Source of the DNA: CAZRWD01 sp964603785
GTDB lineage: Bacteria; Fermentibacterota; Fermentibacteria; Fermentibacterales; Fermentibacteraceae
Length of the DNA stretch: 64,000 nucleotides
Assembly (NCBI GenBank): GCA_964603785.1
Contig: CAZRWD010000001.1
Location: 496,001-560,000, forward strand
Direction of reading: 5' to 3'
Below, one piece after another: positions 43,982 through 50,656 of this stretch. Within the stretch, counting starts at the first letter, position 1; the number at the start of each line of letters is the position of its first letter. The position numbers were made by a program, and so were the translations under genes. The notes under the pieces were generated by a model. The model saw only the letters and a program-made list of their open reading frames with translations, was not told where the DNA came from and made no database searches.

Positions 43982-45382
43982 CTATGACTTCAGGGAGAGC
44001 ATCGCCGCCTCGAGGTCGCCCTTCTCGAGGAACCTCAGCGCGACCTGCAGCCTTCCCACCTCGGCCCTGTCGCCCCCCGACTCCGAGAGCTGCCTGATCC
44101 TCTCGCTGACAGCCAGTCTGAGAGCTTCGGTCTGCTTCTCGACGGTATCCGCCGATTCGAGCATCTGCTTGAACTTCCTCGCCGAGCCCCTCCCCGGCTT
44201 CGGTGCGGCGGGGACCTCCACGCCGGCCTGCTCGAGGGCCGCATCCCGGGCGGATGCGGTTGGAGGGGGCCCACCGCTGACCGGTACAACTATGGTCCGT
44301 GCCTTGTCGGCCGATTCCTCCTCGTCCGTCCCGCCGGAGTCCGCCGGGGAGGATGCCGGCTCCGCGGGCGGAGTCGGGGGGGAAGGCCTTGCCGCGTGCT
44401 CCTCCTCCTCGACCTCGACCACGATGTACGGGGATCTCTCGTCCTCCTCCCCATCGATGGCCGAAGGGGAGGCGGACGGGGTCATGAAGCCCAGCAGCGC
44501 CCTGGCGGAATCCACCGTCATCGGCCTGCCGGTGCCGAGCATCCTCGCGAGGACCATCCTGGCGGCCGCCTTGAGCTGCCTGACGTTAGTCGTGAAGGTC
44601 ATCGCCAGGTGGTCGACGACTTCGGCGGGGGGCTGGAGGCCGGTGAACTTGAAGAACTGCTCCAGTATCTCCCTGCGCCCCTTGAGATCGACTATCTCCA
44701 GCTTGATGGTTATCCCCGACATCAGGCGCGAGAGCAGGGAGGAGACCATGCCTCCGAGGTGCGCCGGCTCGACGTCGGAAGAGACCACGATCCCGTGGTT
44801 GTTCCTGGGCATGCGGTTCATCACGGATATGATGAACTTCTGGAAGCCTCCGTCCGAGAACGCGAACTGGATGTCGTCGATGAGCAGGAGATCGTGGGAT
44901 GTTAGCCAGTCGCGCAGATCCCTGTCCTGCCCGCCCGAGCGGGCGTGCTGGTACTCGGTCTCGAGATCCAGAGTGTTGATCAACAAGGCTTTCCGTGTGG
45001 TGGCGTTCCTGGTGGCAGCCAGCAGATGGGTCTTGCCCTGACCTGTCGGGGCGTGGATGAAGACGGGCGTGATGGCCTTCCAGATCCGCGGTATGAAGGA
45101 GATGGTCCTCAGTATCTCGCAGGTGTAGTAGTTCTCCTCGGTGGTGACGTAGCTCTCGAAGGTCATGTTCTCGGGATAGTCGAAACTGAGGATGCTCTCG
45201 AAGCTCTGGAGGCGGTCGGCGTCCGACCCGGTCACCCGCGGCACCGAACCGACTCCGCCGAGAGCCCTTGCGAATCCGTGGAGGGTCCTGGCCAGGTCCG
45301 CCTGGAGAAGGCCCGACTCGGTGCATATCCTGAGGAACTCCTCGAAGGGTACGCTCTCGAGTCCGGGAGCTTCGGCGGGCAT
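43982..45382 (-). CDS. DnaA/Hda-like AAA+ ATPase without a DNA-binding domain IV
   Basis: ATG 45382 with AAGGAG 5 bases upstream gives 466 residues. Residues ~65-290 are a DnaA-type ATPase: YPENMTFESYV, Walker A APTGQGKTHLL (111-121), Walker B LLLIDDIQF (165-173), sensor I GIVVSSDVEPAHL, SRLMSGITIKLEIVDLKGR and sensor II NVRQLKAAARMV. The DnaA domain IV helix-turn-helix is absent. Instead there is an acidic/Pro linker and a helical C-terminus (about 390-466). It resembles a regulatory ATPase rather than an initiator. It is the last gene of the MglA/Roadblock operon; its start lies just beyond the upstream stop. Confidence 0.85.
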   Translation of the reverse strand: MPAEAPGLESVPFEEFLRICTESGLLQADLARTLHGFARALGGVGSVPRVTGSDADRLQSFESILSFDYPENMTFESYVTTEENYYTCEILRTISFIPRIWKAITPVFIHAPTGQGKTHLLAATRNATTRKALLINTLDLETEYQHARSGGQDRDLRDWLTSHDLLLIDDIQFAFSDGGFQKFIISVMNRMPRNNHGIVVSSDVEPAHLGGMVSSLLSRLMSGITIKLEIVDLKGRREILEQFFKFTGLQPPAEVVDHLAMTFTTNVRQLKAAARMVLARMLGTGRPMTVDSARALLGFMTPSASPSAIDGEEDERSPYIVVEVEEEEHAARPSPPTPPAEPASSPADSGGTDEEESADKARTIVVPVSGGPPPTASARDAALEQAGVEVPAAPKPGRGSARKFKQMLESADTVEKQTEALRLAVSERIRQLSESGGDRAEVGRLQVALRFLEKGDLEAAMLSLKS

Positions 45383-45384
45383 CG

Positions 45385-46083
45385 TCACTCCTTCTTCCTG
45401 ATGCTCTCCACCAGACGGCCGAGCGCTATGCACATCAGGCCGATCTTCGTGTCCGGGCTGACGACTGCGAGCAGCGACAGCCCGTCGCCAAGGGACATCA
45501 CTCCGAGCGTCCGGGCCCCGTCCTCGATTATCACGCGCTCGGGCGGGCCTCCGGGATACTTGGAAACCATCGCGGAGACGGTCCTCGCGAGCTCGGGCGC
45601 GGTCTCGGAGAGGTCGTCCGGGATGTTCGTGCGGGCGACGATGACCCCGTCGGGATCCAGGACGCAGGCCCAGAGGTTCTGCGAGGACGAGTCGACGAAT
45701 TCTATGAGCGGCTTCTCGAAGCGCGTGCCGTCCACACCGCGGGAGGAGGCCTTCTGGGCGTCCATCTGGGCCTTCCTGACCTCGTCCCTCTCCTTGAGGG
45801 CCCACATTATCGTCCTGTGCAGGTCCTGCTCGATCGAGACCTTTCCGGTCGTGATCCCCGAGTCGAAGGTGAAGACGCCGTCGGTCCAGTCGATCATCTC
45901 GACCAGGACCTTCTGCCCCTCGATCCCGTCAAGGGAGGCATGCACCAGGTGCCCCTCGACATAGTACAGCTCTGCCTGTCTCCCGCCGGAGACGACCGTG
46001 AGCAGGCCGGTGCGCCTGCCCGAGTTGGGGAACTGCAGCAGGGCCACCAGCCCCATGTCGTTCAGAGTTCCCTTGAGTGCCAT
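45385..46083 (-). CDS. DUF4388 (PATAN-like) plus Roadblock/LC7 protein
   Basis: The 232-residue protein begins with a DUF4388/PATAN-type domain (~1-100; MALKGTLNDMGLVALLQF, GLLTVVSGGRQAELYYVEGHLVHA, DGVFTFDSG). Such domains occur in motility and signalling proteins that work with small GTPases. The C-terminal ~110 residues look Roadblock/LC7-like (VLDPDGVIVARTNI, RVIIEDGARTLGVMSLGDGLSLLAVVSPD). It lies between mglA and the DnaA-like ATPase, consistent with a GTPase regulator or adaptor. Confidence 0.75.
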   Translation of the reverse strand: MALKGTLNDMGLVALLQFPNSGRRTGLLTVVSGGRQAELYYVEGHLVHASLDGIEGQKVLVEMIDWTDGVFTFDSGITTGKVSIEQDLHRTIMWALKERDEVRKAQMDAQKASSRGVDGTRFEKPLIEFVDSSSQNLWACVLDPDGVIVARTNIPDDLSETAPELARTVSAMVSKYPGGPPERVIIEDGARTLGVMSLGDGLSLLAVVSPDTKIGLMCIALGRLVESIRKKE

Positions 46084-46123
46084 TCCTCTCCGGGCGGTCC
46101 CGTCCGCTCGGACGGGACGGGTT

Positions 46124-46705
46124 TCACATGTGGAACTTCCGTATGACCTCGGTGCTCGCCAGGCGCAGGGTCTGCATCACGCCCCTGCCCTCCAGGGCGA
46201 CGGCCTCGGTCGCTGGTACGCCCTCCAGGCCCAGCTCCTTCTCGATGCTGCCGAGGGGGAGGACCGGGGCCAGGTCCCTCTTGTTGTACTGGAGCACGAT
46301 CGGGAACGACTCGACCGGCATCCTCAGTTCGGCCATGTTCTCGACCATCATGCGATAGCTCTGCAGGTTCATGTCCCTGTGGGTCTCCCTCGAGTCGGCC
46401 ACGAACACGACCCCGTCCGCGCCCTCCAGTATCAGGCGCCTGCTGGCCTCGTAGTGGATCTGGCCGGGGATCGTGTAGAGGTGGAACTTGAGGGAGTAGC
46501 CCTCGACCTTTCCAAGCGAGACCGGATAGAAGTCGAAGAAGAGGGTCCTCTCCCTCTCGGTGTCGAGGATGATCATCTCACCGCGATACTTCTTCGCGAG
46601 CTGCGCGTGTATCCAGTGGAGATTGGTCGTCTTCCCGCTCATTCCCGGTCCGAAGTAGACCAGCTTGAAGACGATGTTCCTGTCCTCAGGGTTGATATGG
46701 GGCAT
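46124..46705 (-). CDS. mglA: MglA-type small Ras-like GTPase
   Basis: MglA GTPases switch cell polarity or motility and are controlled by Roadblock (MglB) GAPs. The 193-residue protein has P-loop FGPGMSGKTTNL (18-29), the MglA-specific TERERTLFFDFYP, LYTIPGQIHYEASRR in place of DxxGQ, and the NKRD specificity motif (LQYNKRDLAP). The C-terminal REGxGV-like ALEGRGVMQTL is present. Its first 20 bases overlap the upstream Roadblock gene, so stoichiometric co-production with the regulator is likely. Confidence 0.93.
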   Translation of the reverse strand: MPHINPEDRNIVFKLVYFGPGMSGKTTNLHWIHAQLAKKYRGEMIILDTERERTLFFDFYPVSLGKVEGYSLKFHLYTIPGQIHYEASRRLILEGADGVVFVADSRETHRDMNLQSYRMMVENMAELRMPVESFPIVLQYNKRDLAPVLPLGSIEKELGLEGVPATEAVALEGRGVMQTLRLASTEVIRKFHM

Positions 46706-47195
46706 CGTCCTCTTCGTCCACCCTGAAGATCTGGTCGACCAGGTTCAGGGCGTACTCCTTGAACCTCGGGAGCGAGATCCCGTCCTCGTCGCCGTCCCTC
46801 CGCTGGACCGGTGCGTCTAGGATCAGCGAGACCGCCTCGCCCGTCTTCTTCGCCTCTATGCGTACACGGCCTATCCTGGTGTAGTCCTCGAAGACCACGA
46901 CCATCATCGCACGTCTGCCGACGAGAGAGATGTGGATGTGGCGCTTGTCGCCCTGCTGCAGCAGGATCGAGAACTGGTTCTCGCCGATGATGGTCGCCAC
47001 TTCCCGCGTCGCGGCGAACATGCCCGCCACGAGCGCGGCGAGCGCCGTGCTGTTGAGCGATGCCATCTCGCCGGCCTGGCTGAGACAGACGCCCTCCCTC
47101 GAGATGAGGAGGCAGATGAGGGAGCCCGTGCTGTGCAGAAGGTCTTCTAGGAGCTTGCGTATGCTGCTGCTCTGGCCCTGGTGCTCCATGTCCAC
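46686..47195 (-). CDS. Roadblock/LC7 protein (MglB-like GTPase regulator)
   Basis: The 169-residue protein has the Roadblock pattern: RKLLEDLLHSTGSLICLLISREGVCLSQAG, TALAALVAGMFAATREVATIIGE and HIHISLVGRRAMMVVVFE. A charged C-terminal extension follows. Its 3' end overlaps mglA. In other bacteria the Roadblock protein next to mglA is its GTPase-activating partner, which is the likely role here. Confidence 0.82.
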   Translation of the reverse strand: MDMEHQGQSSSIRKLLEDLLHSTGSLICLLISREGVCLSQAGEMASLNSTALAALVAGMFAATREVATIIGENQFSILLQQGDKRHIHISLVGRRAMMVVVFEDYTRIGRVRIEAKKTGEAVSLILDAPVQRRDGDEDGISLPRFKEYALNLVDQIFRVDEEDDAPYQP

Positions 47196-47272
47196 GGGTT
47201 TGCCTGTCTCCTTTCGTGCGCTCGGAAAGCCCTCACCCTGCGGCTGTCAGGTGGACAGACCCCGGCCGGCGG

Positions 47273-47629
47273 CTATTTCAGAGCGTTCTCGAGCTCCGGA
47301 GCCCTGCGCTTGACCTGGAGCCTGACGTTTCCGAGGTTCGCGTCCTTCGATGCCACCACGGCCAGCAGGGCGTCGGAGCCGAGCGCGGACATGACCACGA
47401 TGCCCTTGTCGAACTCGAGCATGGCCTGGGCCATCTCGCCGACGCCGAGCTCGCGTCCCACGCTCTCCGCCGAACCCATGCCGGTGGAGACCATCGCGCC
47501 GATCGCATCAGTGTCGGCATTCCCCGTCGAAGCCGCATCGATGACGAACCCGTCACGGCCCACACACACGGCGACTTCGATCCCCTGGACCTCCACGAGC
47601 TCCTTGAGTATCCCAGAGACACCGTTCAC
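47273..47629 (-). CDS. Roadblock/LC7 protein, first gene of the MglA operon
   Basis: GTG 47629 (VNGVSGILKELVEV) is preferred: GGAGG lies 8 bases upstream and the protein then has the normal Roadblock length of 118 residues; an upstream in-frame ATG would add an unrelated N-terminus. Motifs include VAVCVGRDGFVIDAASTG, MAQAMLEFDKGIVVMSALGSDALLAVVAS and ANLGNVRLQVKRRA. It is a second candidate regulator of the MglA GTPase. Confidence 0.85.
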   Translation of the reverse strand: MNGVSGILKELVEVQGIEVAVCVGRDGFVIDAASTGNADTDAIGAMVSTGMGSAESVGRELGVGEMAQAMLEFDKGIVVMSALGSDALLAVVASKDANLGNVRLQVKRRAPELENALK

Positions 47630-47781
47630 TTCAGCAACCTCCAGTCTGTTGGACAGTGGCGGCAGATGAGAAGCCCGGTCCGGCATGCGCACGGATCGGA
47701 CCACCTCATGAACAAATAACACATAAACTCCATTCCAGTTCCCGAACAGGTTCCCGTGGCCCCCACGCTGCAGGGGGAACG

Positions 47782-47806
47782 GGATCCGCGGGGCTCCCCG
47801 GGATCC
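47782..47806 (-). terminator. Strong 11-bp hairpin downstream of the VanW gene
   Basis: GGATCC (47782-47787) pairs with GGATCC (47801-47806), and CGGGG (47789-47793) pairs with CCCCG (47796-47800) around a 2-base loop with one bulged G. It lies just past the minus-strand gene ending at 47819. No T-tract is seen, so termination strength is uncertain. Confidence 0.5.
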
Positions 47807-47818
47807 ATCCCACCGGCA

Positions 47819-48637
47819 TCATTCGCGGTCGGCATCCGCACCCTGCCCCGGTTCGTCCTCCGCGACCTCGTACAGCACCCTGCACCTGTTGTGCGCGAGG
47901 AGCTCTGAGACCACCTCCTCCCCGCCCCCCCGGGCGGTCCGCCTCCAGATCCTGTTCTCCCGCATCATCGTCCCGTCGGGGTCCCGGAAGAACCTGTGGT
48001 CCGTCTCCTCGACGGTCACTTCGAAGCCGGGGTCACGGGGTGCCGATATCGAACCGGCAAGGACGGGGGGCTCGACGGATGCCCGTATGAGCAGGGGCAT
48101 GTCGAGAGTGTTCCTCATCCTCATGTCCAGGTAGTTGTAGAAGACGCTCACCCCCATGCCGAAAGGAACGCGCCTGTTGCTGTCCGGGAAGAGGTCTACA
48201 CCGTGCCTGTGGCGCTCGACTATCTCCATGCCGGCATGCAGACCCATCCAGAGCAGCAGGTTGGCGAGCTGGCACAGCCCCCCTCCGACGGAGGCGATCA
48301 TCCGCCCCTCCCGGAGTTCCAGACCGTCGACATACCCCAGGGATGGCACGGTCCTCCCGACGGTCCGGCAGAACGAGAACAGGCCTCCCGGCGGCACGAC
48401 GAGCCGGTCGACCCTGGCCGCTGCCAGTTCCAGGTTCCTGATCTTCCCCAGCTGAAGGGAATCATCGGCTCCCGGGATGCTCCTCAGGAGCTGCGAGGAG
48501 TGCCTGACGACGACGAACGGATAGCTCTCAGCGTCCTCCGCCCTGCCCATCGCCGGTCTCTCGTCGAAGAGGTCCCGCGCATGCCGCAGAAGGCGCAGAA
48601 TCGCAACCTTCGATCGGAAGGGGATGGCGAGGCTCAT
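47819..48637 (-). CDS. VanW-like protein
   Basis: ATG 48637 gives 272 residues. The VanW core is clear: NLELAAARVDRLVVPPGGLFSFCRTVG, SVGGGLCQLANLLLWMGLHAGMEIVERHRHGVDLFPD and GMGVSVFYNYLDMRMRN. VanW proteins of vancomycin-resistance and envelope loci have no established biochemical role but are linked to cell-wall processes. The ribosome site (GGGAG) abuts the ATG, so the true start may differ. It follows the outer-membrane protein gene on the same strand. Confidence 0.82.
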   Translation of the reverse strand: MSLAIPFRSKVAILRLLRHARDLFDERPAMGRAEDAESYPFVVVRHSSQLLRSIPGADDSLQLGKIRNLELAAARVDRLVVPPGGLFSFCRTVGRTVPSLGYVDGLELREGRMIASVGGGLCQLANLLLWMGLHAGMEIVERHRHGVDLFPDSNRRVPFGMGVSVFYNYLDMRMRNTLDMPLLIRASVEPPVLAGSISAPRDPGFEVTVEETDHRFFRDPDGTMMRENRIWRRTARGGGEEVVSELLAHNRCRVLYEVAEDEPGQGADADRE

Positions 48638-48690
48638 CTCCCGATCGCTTCGCAAGGGGTGTGGTCGCCGCCCGGCGTGTCGATCCTTCC

Positions 48691-49779
48691 CTAGATGGTG
48701 TAGGAGAGGCCGAAGAGGAATTCGGTGGTCGAGTCGTCGACCCTGTCCGCATCCTCGAACGGCATGTAGTCGCCGTAGAGCTTGCGCGTGTGCCAGTGCA
48801 TGGCAGCATCCAGCCTCACGGGTCCCATCCTGCGGGTCCCGCCCAGCGAGAATCCCATGCCCTCGCCGTTCTCGCCCGGCAGCTCGAGGAACGAGACGCT
48901 GGAGATGAGCACGGTCTTCGCATCTATGGGGTAGTTGATGTGGATGCGCCCGGAGTAGTCGTTCCTGCCGAGGGGGGACGCGATCTGGCCCTCCAGCCCG
49001 ACGGTGACGTTCTGCAGGTGGGGCGCTAGGATCTCCGCCCCGAAGGCGACCACCGGCTGCAGATGCTCCCCGCCGGCCGAGTAGCTGACGCCGAGGGTCG
49101 CGAGCCTGCTGCGCGAGATCGCGCCCACGTGCACGGCCGGCTCGGCGATGTCGTACTCCACGGCTGCCGAGGAGTCGACCACCGCGAGCCAGTTGTTCCA
49201 CCTCTCGTAGTCGATCTCGACGAGTCCGAACCGGTATCCCGCCGACACCCCGAGCGAGACCCATCCGGCGAGTGCGTAGGATGCTCCCGCAAGGGCCTCC
49301 CACTGAGCTCCGGAGGCGACGAGGGTCTCGACCGCCTCGATCTCCTCGGTGGTCTCGTTGTAGACCAGGCGGCCGCCCTCGTAGGAGGCGTCGGCCACCG
49401 CGGCCAGCCCGGCACCGATCGAGACGGACGGCGAGAGGCGGGAGGAAAGGGCGATGTTCCTCATGCCGAGGACCTGATCAGACTTGTAGTCTCGCTGGAC
49501 CGAGTATCTGCGGACCTCCTTCCAGTAGAGCGAGCCGATCGACCCGGCCACGCTCGTGCCGTCGACGAGGGAGAGCCCCGCAGGGTTCATGAAGAGGGCC
49601 AGGGCGTCCGAGGCGCTCGTCGAGACCGAGCCGCCCTGGGATGCGGACACAACACCGATCCCCGATAGTACCGCCCCTCCGTCCATCGCCTGCTTGTAGC
49701 CGTTGGCGCTGGAGGCGGACGGGAGGATCAGCAGAATGAGAACGGCGGTGAAGACCGGGAATGCACGAGGTGACATCAT
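48691..49779 (-). CDS. Outer-membrane beta-barrel protein (FadL/PorV-like)
   Basis: A signal peptide (FTAVLILLILPSASSANG) precedes a 340-residue barrel with alternating hydrophobic strands and a terminal aromatic/hydrophobic strand (EFLFGLSYTI). The early ALFMNPAGLSLVDG is the FadL/PorV-type signature N-P-A-G-L. Such proteins transport hydrophobic compounds or, as PorV, help type 9 secretion; which one applies is not clear. Lying beside vanW and divergent to a small cytosolic gene, it offers no further context. Confidence 0.75.
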   Translation of the reverse strand: MMSPRAFPVFTAVLILLILPSASSANGYKQAMDGGAVLSGIGVVSASQGGSVSTSASDALALFMNPAGLSLVDGTSVAGSIGSLYWKEVRRYSVQRDYKSDQVLGMRNIALSSRLSPSVSIGAGLAAVADASYEGGRLVYNETTEEIEAVETLVASGAQWEALAGASYALAGWVSLGVSAGYRFGLVEIDYERWNNWLAVVDSSAAVEYDIAEPAVHVGAISRSRLATLGVSYSAGGEHLQPVVAFGAEILAPHLQNVTVGLEGQIASPLGRNDYSGRIHINYPIDAKTVLISSVSFLELPGENGEGMGFSLGGTRRMGPVRLDAAMHWHTRKLYGDYMPFEDADRVDDSTTEFLFGLSYTI

Positions 49780-49856
49780 GTCTCCTTTCTGGTAGCAGAG
49801 CCTTATCTAACCAGCCGTGCACCTCCTCGGTAGTGCGCGCGGCGGGTGCCGCGTTC

Positions 49857-49885
49857 TTTACACGGGCCGGCCGCCGGAGGATATT
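49857..49885 (+). promoter_or_regulatory. Candidate promoter upstream of the 49916 gene
   Basis: TTTACA (49857-49862) is followed after 17 bases by GATATT (49880-49885), 30 bases upstream of the ATG. The boxes are moderate matches to sigma70 consensus. Confidence 0.4.
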
Positions 49886-49915
49886 GAACGGGGTAGTCGA
49901 AACAGAGGAGGGATC

Positions 49916-50314
49916 ATGGGCCCCAACAAGCTAGTCGCCCATTTCAAGGACGGCCACATCCTCAAGGGCCACTCCATCGACTTCGTGCCGGGCAAGGCAT
50001 CCTTCCACCTCGCCTCCATGAGCAATCCCGACATCGTGGCCGAGATCCGGATCGAGGACCTGAAGGCGGTCTTCTTCGTGAAGGACTTCGTCGGCGACCC
50101 CTCCCGAAGGGAGCAGAAGGTCTTCGATCCGGCGGTGCGCTACATCGGCAAGAGGATGCTCATCAAGTTCCACGACGGCGAGTACTTCTCGGGCATCCGG
50201 CAGGCCTTCAACCCGGCGCACGGGGGGTTCTTCATCACCCCGGCCGACCCGGACTCGAACACGCTGCGGGCGTTCGTGGTCCTTTCCGCCATCGAGTCGA
50301 TGAAGGAGAGCTGA
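49916..50314 (+). CDS. Small unknown protein of a PilZ-like/DUF6982-type family
   Basis: ATG 49916 with GAGGAGGG upstream gives 132 residues. The sequence KLVAHFKDGHILKGHSIDF followed by FHLASM, IRIEDLKAVFFVKDFVGDP and FDPAVRYIGKRMLIKFHDGEYFSG is a two-fold repeated beta pattern that I associate with DUF6982-like proteins, sometimes found with PilZ or signalling domains. The function is unknown. It is followed by a 27-base direct repeat region. Confidence 0.7.
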   Translation: MGPNKLVAHFKDGHILKGHSIDFVPGKASFHLASMSNPDIVAEIRIEDLKAVFFVKDFVGDPSRREQKVFDPAVRYIGKRMLIKFHDGEYFSGIRQAFNPAHGGFFITPADPDSNTLRAFVVLSAIESMKES

Positions 50315-50656
50315 CCCCTTCGGGTTTGAAATCGTTGACTTGCGATCTGTAATTACATATCCAGCATTAACTTCGAATCTGACTTCCCGGCGATACCTTC
50401 GGGTTTGAAATCGTTGACTTGCCCTCTGTAAATCCCTGTATGGCAACCATCTGAAAACCACCTTGCAAGCAGTGCCAAGAACCTGCGGTGGTTCACTGCC
50501 GTCACCTCATCCACGTTTCCTGCGATCTGCCATCCTCCTGGACTGCAGGCCTGCGCTCATCCGCACCCCGAGATCTCAAACGGACTCCGTTGTCTCTGGA
50601 CCCCCGGACTTACCCCGCTGATATTCGATCGAGACTCATCCCGACTGGAGGTCGAA
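50315..50656. other. Gene-free leader region upstream of the TonB-dependent receptor
   Basis: These 342 bases contain the direct repeats and an AT-richer stretch (50335-50450) but no supported gene. Beyond 50470 nothing stands out until the ribosome site GGAGG at 50647-50651. Confidence 0.6.
50317..50422 (+). repeat. Two copies of a 27-base direct repeat (tandem promoter-like elements)
   Basis: Copies at 50317-50343 and 50396-50422 are identical over 27 bases, beginning CCTTCGGGTTTGAAATCG and ending TTGACTTGC, with a 79-base period. Each holds TTGACT (50335-50340 and 50414-50419), a possible -35 box. At 17 bases downstream the candidates for -10 (TATCCA and TGTATG) are weak. They could be duplicated promoters or operators for the receptor gene at 50657. 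Confidence 0.6.
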
